From positions 1 to 64,000 of the forward strand of contig ML978140.1 of assembly GCA_010015805.1 (NCBI GenBank): DNA of 64,000 bases, given 5' to 3'. The notes beneath the pieces were generated by a model. That model ran no database searches. It was given only the letters and a program-made list of their open reading frames with translations, and was not told where the DNA came from. Positions 11,405 to 21,923 of this stretch are shown in pieces (position 1 is the first letter of the stretch; every line of letters begins with the position of its first letter). The stretch is from Rhizodiscina lignyota. Taxonomy: Eukaryota > Ascomycota > Dothideomycetes > Aulographales > Rhizodiscinaceae. Position numbers and translations under genes: made by a program.

Positions 11405-12725
11405 CTTATAAACACAGCGACCTTTTTGCGGCGAACTGACCTGCAGAGCTCAACTTGTCTGCAAAATGAACGATGCAGATTCCACCTTGCGAATTGATGT
11501 CGAGCCGGAGACGCCGAGACGGAACAAGATGTGAGAATATTGCCGTTGGTTAAAGGTGTAGACTGCTGTAAAGACGTAACGGGATCGCATAAAACGAAGG
11601 CCATGCGACGAAGCAAGACTGCATAGACCGGAGCTTATGCAACGAAGCAAGATGGGCCAGATTTGGATCGATCCGCTTCGCTTTGCGTCAAATTGGACAG
11701 GACTGAGAGACGTAGAGAGGAAGATTGAAGGAGAGAAAAGAACAATTCTGTCGCTTATATACTGCCGATCCAGTCCATTAACACATGCGCAAGGTGCTAG
11801 TCCGGGTTGTTGTCGTGTACTATATCAGGTCTGTAGGAGCCTTGGACCTCTTCACCACAAATTTGAGATGTACAGGACGTGATGGTCGCACCAATATGTC
11901 AATGGAATGTTGACAGCGACGTTAAAAGTATTTGGGTTGAGCAGGCGGAGGACAATGTAGCGCGTGAAGCAATTATGACATCTTTTCGGATTGATTGAAG
12001 CAATATACCGCCCCCCCGCACATGCTGAGCTGAGCTTGTCCTGTCAATTTCATCTCTCGCCTGCGACACCGACCATACCACCTTAAAACTTCCAATGTAT
12101 GATTCCATTTCCATTAGTGTTCCGCTGCAACAGTTGTATTGCATGCGATTGTGAGCGGATGTTCAATGTTCTCGATTCCAAAGTAAACATATGTCTGCGC
12201 ATCGCGAGAATGGGGGAATTTTTGGAAGGTTCGGCGGCTGGAGGTTGCGCATCGGCTGGGGTTCGAAGGATAATATAAGGCATGCTTGGAGGTATTTGAT
12301 GCCCTTGTAATCGTCGTGATATCGCAAAGCACTAGTATCAGGTCAGCATACAAAACCAGTACGTGCACTTGGCCATTGGCAGAGTCAATACCATTCATTT
12401 CAATGGGTCCAGATACCTGTTTCCATCCCGCCACGTGTGTCGTCGCATTGCTTCTTATCTCTGACGGGTCCAATGAAAACTCCGTGCGCAATTGGTAGAG
12501 TCCCAGTTCAGAAGGATGGTCTACAAAGTATCCCAAGGATTGGCAGAATACGGAATCCCTGGATGACGGTGACTATCCGACGAACGGTCTCAACGTCGCT
12601 GGATTGCGTGGAATGTGTGCGGACGAATCGTGAATTGACCGAGAGGCAGTCGTGATGTGGTCGATGATGCTCTAAGGCCAGCTGGAGTCGTAGAGATGAG
12701 ACGCTTTTGTCACATGTTGCTGGTA
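11405..12725. other. Gene-poor stretch next to the RIP block
   Basis: No convincing gene. The word CGAAGCAAG/GCTTCG recurs (about 11180-11300 and 11600-11690). Two loosely similar passages, around 11305 and 11685, share AAATTGGAC followed by a purine-rich run, hinting at an old local duplication. Short open frames on both strands overlap each other and lack domains. Confidence 0.5.
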
Positions 12726-13553
12726 TCATACCTGCACTGTATGCTCATACCGTGATGCCACTAACGCGAGCTCGTGGTGGTCCGCTGAATGGCTTCGTAA
12801 GGGTGCAAGAGGGCGGAGTCCAAATGGAGTGGCCGGTTTCGGTTTCCTTGCTAAAGAACAGGTCACTGGTACTGCAAGACACCGAGTACAAGCCGACCCC
12901 GCGTTGGATATCTGCTCGGGCCCTCTTTTAGAGTACCGCCAGCATTCATGATCCGCTTCTTGGCAAGCGACGCATCTCTCGTACCCTTCCAACTTCTCTC
13001 CTAGCTTCGCCTCCATAATCCGCGCAACATGATACCGGTTACGACGTTGATTATCATCGCGCAAGTCCTCCATCTCCTGTCGAGTCCATGACAACCACTT
13101 TCCGGTCACACGAGGAAGATCTTTTCCCTTGGCTTTCAGGTAGTTGCTCCAGGGCCACGGTAAACGAGTCTGGTCTGCGAGCGGAGAGGAGCCAAATTGT
13201 TCGCGCGGCGAACGGTCCTGCTCATGCTGCGGTGAAGTATCGAGCTCCTCAGATATGGGTTCAATATCCATCTCTAGGGATTCAAGGATTTTGTCGTCCA
13301 CTCCGATCAGGGGGCTATCATCGAGTGGGTTTGGCTCGCTTGCAGCGGTTCGTGCAGTTTCTGGAGATTGAGGGTTTCGTGGTGTAGCTTCTGCTGCTTG
13401 AGTCACTCCACGTATTGGATTGCGAAGCCGTTCCAAGCCATGTTTGTACGCGTTGAGCAGGTCGTCGACGTTGTACCCAGCTATGTAGGCAAGCAGTAGA
13501 ACTTCGTGGTCTCCCAAGATTTTGATCGTAAGCTCATTCGCCGTGTTAGCCAT
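12726..13553 (-). CDS. Hypothetical protein with a Zn2Cys6-like C-terminal cysteine cluster
   Basis: A 275-residue protein from the ATG at 13553. The N-terminus (residues 1-45) is helical-looking, followed by an acidic, Ser/Pro-rich middle. At about residues 190-230 there is a Cys pattern C-x2-C-x6-C-x17-C-x2-C-x6-C (CVACQEADHEC then CTRCLAVPVTC). This matches the binuclear Zn-cluster spacing except that the central loop is long and the first half lacks the usual basic residues, so DNA binding is uncertain. I have an impression of similar proteins with an SACTRC-type motif in Dothideomycetes, but cannot confirm it. The terminal CAG/GTATGA could be a splice donor, so a further exon downstream is possible. 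Function unknown. Confidence 0.6.
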   Translation of the reverse strand: MANTANELTIKILGDHEVLLLAYIAGYNVDDLLNAYKHGLERLRNPIRGVTQAAEATPRNPQSPETARTAASEPNPLDDSPLIGVDDKILESLEMDIEPISEELDTSPQHEQDRSPREQFGSSPLADQTRLPWPWSNYLKAKGKDLPRVTGKWLSWTRQEMEDLRDDNQRRNRYHVARIMEAKLGEKLEGYERCVACQEADHECWRYSKRGPEQISNAGSACTRCLAVPVTCSLARKPKPATPFGLRPLAPLRSHSADHHELALVASRYEHTVQV

Positions 13554-14183
13554 CTCTGCAGATGTAGAGCATTACAAGAAGGAGACGAAGAAGAGGGAGG
13601 CCACCCCATGCCCACCTCCCTACCTAGAATCGAGAACAAAGAAAGCGAAACGCAGTGAAGGTGTCATGCGGCAAGTTCCATCTTCGGGAGAAGCCGACGA
13701 GGCTGTGAAGACTCCCATCTCTCAACCACTTCCCATCACATCTTTGGACGAATCACATGCTTTTTTAACCCCCCTTTTTTGGCAATAATAAGTGGACTCA
13801 CAGTGTTCTGGTGAAATTCGCCGATACGACGCCCTGGTTGGCGGGCGAAAGGAGGGCGAATACTGTCGCTACACTCACAATCTAATGCCGTTGCTTCTCT
13901 GCAGCAACACAGGTGGCGAACAAGCGAGCTTCCAGACCCTGCAATACCATGCAATCGGTCTAGAAGCAGAGGCAATCGTTGCACAGAGTTAGCCACCCAC
14001 GAGGGGGACAGTAGCAGGAGGAAACTCCCGGATGCATCCACCTGCAGTGTGCATGCATGGGCTGACACCGTTTCAACGTGCTGAAGAACCTAGGCACGCG
14101 TTCTTTGTTCTAAATGATACATTATCTCTTCGCCCCGCTATATATATTTCCGTCCTTCGCATATATGTCTGGGAGACAGTAAT
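13554..14183. other. Divergent intergenic region
   Basis: Separates the minus-strand cysteine-cluster gene from the plus-strand Zn2Cys6 regulator. A TATATATATT stretch lies near 14143-14152, about 35-40 bp before the downstream ATG. Nothing else recognisable. Confidence 0.5.
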
Positions 14184-16721
14184 ATGCAGAGCAGTGGTTT
14201 TCGTGCAATAGCGCCTCTACCGCCCTCGGCTTCCCGAGATGACGGTAGAGAGCCTCCAAAGGCGTCCGGGGCCCGTTCCAGGAAAAATGTGACAATGGTC
14301 GCTTGTAACAATTGTCGGAAGAAGAAGCTGAAGGTAACGCTTCCGTCGTGCTTCTCCTCATATTGCCAATTGGCTTTCCTCTCTTGGTCACAAAATGTGC
14401 TTTTTTTTGGCCTTCGGACACTTTTGCCGGACATGGCGTCCGAAACCAATCAGAGGACCGAGTCAATCCAACTATCCGCTTTCAACATTCTGTCGTGAAC
14501 AAGTCACAAGCGGCTTTCGTTCAACCAATTTGAGACTTCGGGATAATTCTGATACTGTATACAGTGCTCTGGAGCCCGTCCAATATGCCAAAACTGCGCC
14601 AAGACCCATGGACAATGCGTATATCAAGCAGAGTCAAACGAGACACGCAATGAATCGTTAAAACGGAAAGCGTCAGAATTGGAAAATCAAGTTCAGCAAT
14701 TGGATCGTGTCTTGTCAAGCCTGCGATCCGGATCTGAGCAGGACATCAGAGCTGTGCTTGATCGACTCCAGAATGCCGAGAGTATGGAGCTTGCTGTTTC
14801 TGAGATATCGAACGCATCTCTCCTGCTCTCAAGCATCTCAGGAAACGAGCAACGTACAGAACCACAGTCCACGATGACAGCAACGTCAACCACTGCACCG
14901 CAGACTTCCTCAGGCGAGGGACATGAGGAACAGCGCTTGACAGACATACGACGATCGGAGGACAGTGTCACGCAGTACCAGGTCGATGAACTCTTAGGTC
15001 ATCAATCAGTCAAACCTGGAAGAGCTTACTTCGACCATATCATATATCCTTTCGTCTCAAGACTCAATCCTGACGTCTGGGATCCCCTCAACTTGTTGCC
15101 GTCCGCAGGGCTACGCAGCAAAGCCATTACCATCCTCAAGATTCCACCCCTTTCCGTAACTGCAGCGCCATGGGCCGATGTTGATGACGGTTTTGCGTCG
15201 CATCTTCTGCAATACTACTTCACCTTCGAGCAACCTTTCTACAGTTTTGTCATGAAGGAGCCGTTCTTGGCGGCGATGAATGCTGGGGAACCTTCCGACG
15301 CAAGGTCTCCGTTCCGTTTCTGCTCCAAAGCATTAGTGAATGGCATTCTAGCTGTAGCATGTGTAAGATAGCTCGCAGAGCTGTTCATCTTCAGGCACTA
15401 ATGCGAAGCAGAAATCCTCTTTCTGTAAAGAGGCATTTGACGTTCCAAACGACCTCTCTTCTAGAGGCGTGCGCTTCATCGATGCCACGAAACAAGCAAT
15501 CGAAGTCGAGAAGCAGTCACCTTCAATAGCCACTCTCCAAGCTGTAATGAAAGTGATGTGGTACGAAGGTGGACGTGGTCAGATGTGGAACCAGCCATAC
15601 TACGGAGGGCTCCTGCTCGAACTTTACGGGCGGATGGGCCTTGCAAATCTATCTTGGACTGAAAACTCCATGGCAAAAGCTACAGAGACGTCGAAAATTT
15701 ACGATGCTGTGGCGGATACGCTGTGGGGTCTCTACTGGCAAGACAGGTAAGGTCCGCTTATCCATCTTGCATGGTCCAGCACTGACGAGATCAAGCATCC
15801 AAAGCTTGACCATGGCAATCGATCCGCGAATACAACGACCAAAAATCCCATTACCGGAAGTGGGAGAGGCGGAAGACTGGTGGTATCCATATCCACTGGT
15901 TGATGCTCCTCAGCTGTCCAGATTTCGAGAAACGCTCCGGGCACGAGTAATGCTCGCCGACCTCATTCGCGAAGTGGTCAAATTCACACGGTCCTCGACA
16001 GATCTTGATGGGGCACTCAGGATATATGAGCGAATTCGGAGGTGGAAGCGAGACTTGCCTGAATGTCTTGTACTAGCCAACACAAAGCTACCGCACGTTC
16101 TTTTGATGCAGTAAGTCTTTCAACAGAGACTTCCGCTGACAGTAAAGCATGTCGATATTAACATGTCACAGCACCGTCTATGATTGTATGATTATAACGC
16201 TTTTCCGGGCTTTGGCTAGCACCACCACAGTAAATCGCATCCCTACTGAGAACCCACAACTAATCACAGTGGATCATGCTATTCATACTATGAGCATCAT
16301 TAGTATATACCGTTCATTGTACACGGTTCTCCGCTCACCTGCGCCAATAATTGGTCTAATGACGAGCACCTTTGCTCTGCTCTTCCATCTTGACCACAGC
16401 ACCTCGGCAACCGACGCGTTTATCCAAGCTGTGCAAGGCCTGAGCGAAATGTCACTGAATTGGCCTCCCACACTATCTATGCTGCGCGGTGTGAAAGCAA
16501 TTGCGTTGAAATCGGGAATAGACATACCGCCGGCGGCCATGCGGTATATGGATGTCGAAGGAGAAATGTCAAAGCAATCGGATATTCCAATACCTGCAGC
16601 ATTGCCGAAGGGGGCGACAGGGAAGCCCAAAGGCCTTCCAGAGAGGGTGGATAAGGCGGGTAGGGTGTATTTGGATGGCGTTGACGAGTTCTTGAGGAAA
16701 TTAACCTTGGAAGTGGATTGA
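14184..16721 (+). CDS. Zn2Cys6 transcription factor with fungal-specific regulatory domain
   Basis: Probable nuclear regulator of about 720 residues. Inferred exons: 14184-14333, 14565-15360, 15395-15746, 15796-16110 and 16172-16721. The first splice joins CNNCRKKKLK to CSGARPICQNC, giving a perfect C-x2-C-x6-C-x6-C-x2-C-x6-C cluster at about residues 40-66. A coiled-coil-like linker (SLKRKASELENQVQQLD) follows. The middle region (FDHIIYPFVSRLNP, later DWWYPYPLVD) matches the fungal transcription-factor domain seen in NirA/xylanase-regulator-like proteins. All phases agree, but the second intron would be only 34 nt (15361-15394), unusually short; a small lesion there is the alternative. It converges on the next regulator gene. 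Target genes are not visible from sequence. Confidence 0.85.
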
Positions 16722-17078
16722 TAGATGCTGCAGCTGACAGGCGCTCCCCAGGAACAACACATACGCGCCACGGACGCTCGCATCGCAGCGCATCGCTTAT
16801 TATTTCGGCAGCTTGAATTCTCCTTCTGCGTTAAAGGGTGTATCAGCGTTGCCTTGCTTTTTCGGCGCGATCCTGCTTGATATATATCTCAGTGAATCTC
16901 TTACGATCGGGACCATGTCATCATAGTGCATGTAAAAGAACTTCAGGCAAGCCTTCTTTGGACACCACCGAATCCGTGACTTTGCCAATGCTTTCCTCCG
17001 CACAAAGCACTGAAATGATCGCAGCAAATGCTAGAAACCCATGACGTAATCTGCAAGTATATCGCAAGTTGGCCAAGC
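16722..17078. other. Convergent intergenic region
   Basis: Lies between the 3-prime ends of two regulator genes. A 75-codon minus-strand open frame (16800-17027) lacks an ATG and resembles nothing known to me; I do not call it. Confidence 0.5.
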
Positions 17079-19061
17079 TCAAAGCAAGTTTTGGTTAAAG
17101 TCAAAGGCCCAGGACCAGTCGTCCAGCAACTCGGATGGGAACTGGAACAATGGAGATGCTGCTTCCTGTTCTGTAGCTGCATCAACTGCAGAATCTCGTT
17201 GGTTTGAACGAGCAACCGCATCGGACCGTGCATCGGAAAGGTACATTTGTTGACGTTCCTTAGATATGTAATCGTCGATTCGCAGAACCAGTTCTTGAAT
17301 TCGAGAACTGGCATTGGCAGTCCAATACAAACCGACTTCGAGATCTGCAAGGAGATCAACCATGGCAAGACTATTTGAAGTAAGCTCTATTCGAGAATCA
17401 AGTGCCTCCCTTCATCTTACAGCACTGAGCGGATTCTTTGGTATGCTGATTCAGGCAATCCCTTTTCAAAAACAGAGCCCAAGATTTGCCCGATCCCGGC
17501 CAGATGATGAAGCTGGTTGAAGAGTTAGACGTTACATGCAAAAGGAAAAACTCTCGAGGGAACTTGCCAATGGTGAACTTATTGCACGCAAGTAGATCGA
17601 TGGAATATCTGCAAATGCACTGAGCAGTTCATTTGCAACAGTGCATCGTTGCTCTACTGTTGCGTCTTCCGAAGCGAAGAGCATTATCCGCACGAGTTGT
17701 ATTGTGGCTGCAATATTCGCTGTCTGGAAGTTTAGACGGTGCTCCGAAACTTGTGTAGCAGCAGGTGTCTCCTTGAAGCGGCGCGATAGAGACTTGTACA
17801 TGTTTAGGATAACGTCCAAGACCGTGGCATTTGAGACGGTCGAGCCTCCGAACAGGGCATCTATGGGTGTGCTCAGTCGATTCTCCGAACGAGTTTGACG
17901 AAAATGATCAAGGACATGCTCCAAGATGCGGTAGAGGTCAGTCGTAAAGTTCCACCCATAGAGCCAATTTTGAGAATACGAATGCTCAGTGTTCGAGATT
18001 GCGGATGGATGAGAGTCACTGGACAATGAACAGTTGATGTCCTCGTCAATGGCGCTTGGATACAGCACATTTGACTGAGCTTCCCGCGATCGCACTGTTC
18101 TCCCCCATACAATGGATGCGTACACGTCCAATGTGTAGATAGACCAGAAGAGACGCCGCCGTTCTTCCTTCTCAACAAGATCGAGCTCTGTCGGCCAATT
18201 TGACTCGTCGTGCAGGCCGTCGGTCTCCACCATGGTATGATACAGGCCAAGATAGTACAACATTGCACGGCTTTGACCATATTGAATGGCTGTTATCGAA
18301 AGCAGCGCACAAGCTCGCATGTAGTCGAAATCACTCATCGCCATCGGCCCCAAAGGGATAGCCGATTCCGAAGCGGAGAAGAAAACTTCGGATTGCGGTT
18401 CCTTCAAAGTTTCCAAGTCCCATTTACTAGAAAACACTGCACCATCTCTCGCTCGTGCAGAGGCGAGGGCGCAGACAGCCATGACACTGGCGAACAGCGA
18501 TCGCTTGTGCAAATACAGGCGTTCAGTCAGGTCGCGTAAAAGGGTTGGTTCATGAAAGAATGGAAATCTGCTTCTTAATTAGTTTACAAAGAACTGCTCT
18601 GTCCTGACGTGATGAATGCATATATGCAGCCAAACAAATTAGATACGCTCCAGTGGAGCGAAGATATCGCAAGAGGCATTGCAGGAAAGGCCATGTCGCA
18701 CTCACATTGGATACACGACTTTGAAGTAAATTTCGACCAGGCTAACAACCATATTGTGGGGAGCAATTGGAACTGCCGTCCATGTTATTGGTGGCTTTGG
18801 TTCAGTCCTGGAGTTGGCAGGTTTGGCGCCTCGGCGCTTGAGAGGTCTGTTACTTGTGCAAGCTTCGCCATGGTCGACGCAGTTCTGGCATCTGGCTGGA
18901 TCTCCATGGCTTGGCCTACAGCGCTTCGCACGACCACTGCAAAAGTCGCAAGCTCTGAGGGTACGGCGTGCTTTGATTTGACCAGTATTCTGTCTTTCAA
19001 CGACATTCGTTAGTCTCACGCTTCCGTCGCTGTTGCCATGCTGAGTGATGTTCTTGCTCAT
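17079..19061 (-). CDS. Zn2Cys6 transcription factor with fungal-specific regulatory domain
   Basis: About 572 residues. Inferred exons: 19061-18706, 18567-17536 and 17409-17079. The DNA-binding cluster CDFCSGRAKRC...CQNCVDHGEAC, followed by a basic tail (LKRRGAK), sits near the N-terminus. The first splice yields VVYPIFPFFHEPTLL, a typical start of the fungal transcription-factor domain. SITAIQYGQSRAMLYYLG and the acidic EEKEERRRLFWSIY-type motif (here EKEERRRLFWSIYTLD) confirm it. The last acceptor is AAG rather than CAG, chosen because it restores frame; it is the weakest boundary. The start at 19061 (MSKNITQ) is preferred over an in-frame ATG at 19277 that would add hydrophobic, non-family sequence. 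Nuclear, targets unknown; possibly regulates the adjacent transporter. Confidence 0.85.
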
Positions 19062-19531
19062 GAGAAGAATAATTGAACTCTTTTCCCTCTTTCGCAGATC
19101 CGCTGACGTCGAATAGGTCCAAAGGACAGTACAATAGCATCTGAAAGCATGGGTTAGTTGTGAAAAGTAAAAGATCGAGTGTGAGGACGTGCAGATGACG
19201 AACTTGTACTTCTGCTGAGTCATGGTTTCCCGAGGGTCCAGTCGCTCACTCGCTGAGCTCAACCTTTGCGATTGCATCTCCGGCCATGGCCGCTTGAGGA
19301 ATTGACATTCGGAAGGGAATGCTCTACCACTTTGCTATTCTTCGTCGACATCCCTATGGAGGAATTCCATCTTGGCTTTGCTTCATGCCTGACCGGTCTC
19401 ACAACTGATCAATTAAACTCGTAACTTCTTGATTCACAAGAGAACTGCCGAAGCGAATTTTAGCAAAGGAGATGACGACCAAGTGTTCTGGCCACGGAGC
19501 CTTCCTACTACACATCTCTACATATCTAGAT
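19062..19531. other. Intergenic region
   Basis: Contains the 5-prime flank of the regulator gene and the 3-prime end of the sugar-porter gene. No other feature is seen. Confidence 0.5.
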
Positions 19532-21234
19532 TCACACTTTTTCAATGCCATCTGCCCTTATCACGCTCGTCTTCCTTTTCACTTCTTCAATGCCTCCTCT
19601 GACTGCCAGGACATCACCACCTGCCTCATACGCCTTCTCCATGTCCTTGAAGAATGGCCTACTGCAAGCGAACATGGCATCAATGCTCTCCAAGCTTCGA
19701 TCCTTGGTCTCCGGGTAAAAGAAGTATACGATCGGCATCCAGAGTAGATTCAACCCAGCGAACAGAAAATACGTCCTGCTCTCGATATTTGAAAACATGA
19801 TCGGATTGATCAGCGTCGTCCAGCCAACTCCAATGGCCCAGCCAGTAATACCAAAGCCATTACCTTGCGCTCGCATTTCAGGCGGGAAGATTTCCGTTGG
19901 AACCAAGAATGCGACTGTACCCCACGTTGCGGCATAGATGAGGTTGAAGAGGAAGAGCATCGTTACTGCGGCGGGTGCAATTGAGGCTGCTTTAGATGGA
20001 TCATGGCGAGATCCTTCGTACAATGCTGCCGCGATGAGGTTGACAATGAACAGTCCGCACGCTCCACCAATGAGACATGTCCGTCGACCAAGTCGATCCA
20101 CAATCTGCGCGCTAATAATTGTTCCGACAATCCCAATGGTGTTGAGGCCGCCAGCGAGACCGTTCTGCTTAATGGCGCTATATCCTGCCTGCGAGAGAAG
20201 CACTGGCGAGTACGCTGTCACAGCCGTAATCCCAGTCCAGCTCGCCATGATCTGCAACCACAAGCAAAGCCATGCTCTTCGCCCAAGATGCGGTGCCAGC
20301 GATTTATCCATTCCTAGCAGCACTTTGACAAACTCGACGGGGGATGCGGGCTTTGCTTCCTCTGAAACGGCGCAAATCTCGCAGAACTCGCGTTCGGTAT
20401 CACCTCCTGTGGAGCCACGAATGCGCTCAAGTACTTCTCTGGCTTCTTTGTAGCGGCCTACAGACGCAAGATATCGTGGCGAGTCTGGCAGCATCTTGAT
20501 TCCGCCGAGGAGAAGGAGTGCTGGAAAGCACTGGAATGCGAGAAGGAAGCGCCATCGTACGGCCGATAAACCGTTGTCAACGAAGGAAAGACCGAAAGAG
20601 AGCCAATATGCAATTGAGATGCCGAGATCTACTCTTTGTGTCAGTGTTCTTGTTGTGTGATCACCATCTACTGCAGCTGCCTCAACATACAGTTCGCGAT
20701 GAATACATAGCCTAGGAAGCCGCCGCGATGATCCGCCCGCGATGTCTCCGACACCAGCACAGGCGTGATGCCAGTGAGGGCGCCTGTTCCGATACCCGTG
20801 ACGACGCGTGCCACGAGGAGAAAGCTTGCGCTTTGCGACGCTGCCTGCAATGCTCCTCCGACCAGCGCGAAACATGCTGCGAAGAACAGGCCGTTGATGC
20901 GGCCGATACGGTCAGCAGCCCAGCCTCCGAGAAAGCAGCCAAAAATGGCACCGAGATAGTACTACAAACGGTTAGTATTGGCTTCAAATTCGGTTGTTGC
21001 TACGAGGCACATGCATACCACGCTCACAATGCCCCCTTGCTTTGTTGTATTTGTGACCTTGCCACTGGGATACTGCCCAATTTTGACCTCTCGTACGTAA
21101 TTTGGAGCGGCATTGACGCCACCCATAACTCCTTGATCATATCCTTCGAAGAAGATTGAAATGAGCGAGAATATTTGGATTGCAATGTTGAGTTGCCTAG
21201 GCGAAAGGCGCTTCCATGAAGTTGATAACCCCAT
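19532..21234 (-). CDS. MFS sugar transporter (sugar porter family)
   Basis: A plasma-membrane sugar:proton symporter-like protein of about 527 residues, the usual size for the family. Exons: 21234-21019, 20961-20691 and 20628-19532; the splices give VSVYYLGAIFG and FIANYLGISIAYW. Family signatures: FEGYDQGVMGGV in helix 1, GGWAADRIGR between helices 2 and 3, PDSPRYL (about 210-216), DRLGRR and PETKDRSLE near the C-terminus. The usual substrate motif QQxxGxN in helix 7 is replaced by QIMASWTGI (about 288-296), so the substrate may not be glucose; I recall a fungal sub-branch with this MASWTGI form. Divergently transcribed from the AnmK gene across 689 bp, suggesting co-regulation. Confidence 0.92.
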
Positions 21235-21923
21235 CTTGGTCACAATGGGAGCGAAACGGACAATGCTTCCTGGCCAGATTTGAGAATTACTGCAAATGTA
21301 TGAAATCGAGACATTATGCAATGCTCGAAAAACTGGGGTTTTAAATATTTTCAGTTAATTTACCATGATCTGAGTTCGGAGAACGTGGAGAAACCCCAGT
21401 TGTACACCAGGCACTCGGCACGCGTCTTCAATTAGGCGATTAACCGCCCGACCAATGAAAAGACTGGGTATTTAAATATTTCTGTCACTTAAACTATATC
21501 CTGCTCGGAGCAGGCGGAGAAACCTAGTTGTTCACCATCCACTCGGTCCCATCTTGAATTAGGCGATTAGCCGCCTGGCGAATGAGGGCAAGATCACCTC
21601 AATCCTCCATATGTACCCTCACCAACGATTCTCCACCAGTGCTGATGAAGAAAGTTTGAAATCCTAGGCGATGATCCGAATTGCCGTGAGCCGACTATGC
21701 GAACGACCTGTTTGAATGGCAGCAGGAGAGATACGCACGTCTGCTTTTTCTCCGCAAGCCAACCTTTCGATTTCCGTTGAAGAACTGTAGTATTTAGCTT
21801 TCCATCATTCATTCACTCCTATTCTAACACCGGAAAACAACTGTGACGCTATATTCTATTTCCTCTCAAGTTCCAAAGTAGTGTGAGAACATAATTGATT
21901 TCGCACTGGCAGCGGGAAAGTAG
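21235..21923. promoter_or_regulatory. Shared divergent promoter of the sugar porter and AnmK genes
   Basis: The region separates two start codons on opposite strands. It contains a roughly 130-bp imperfect duplication (listed separately), several CGG/CCG triplets of the kind bound by Zn2Cys6 proteins, and two GGCGATTA(A/G)CCGCC near-palindromes at 21435-21448 and 21562-21575. Regulatory function is inferred from position and symmetry only. Confidence 0.5.
21332..21592 (+). repeat. Two-copy imperfect tandem repeat, about 130-bp period
   Basis: Copy 1 starts with ACTGGGGTTTTAAATATTTT at 21332 and copy 2 with ACTGGGTATTTAAATATTT at 21463. Both run through a GGAGAAACC block, a GTT(G/C)ACC block, a CACTCGG block and AATTAGGCGATTA(A/G)CCGCC. 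The spacing of the terminal palindromes is 127 bp. The copies differ by scattered substitutions and small indels, so the duplication is not recent, while the palindrome stands out as the best kept part. Confidence 0.8.

Noticed and set aside
16800-17027. 75-codon minus-strand frame between two regulator genes
   Set aside because: No ATG start and no recognisable motif; short intergenic frame.
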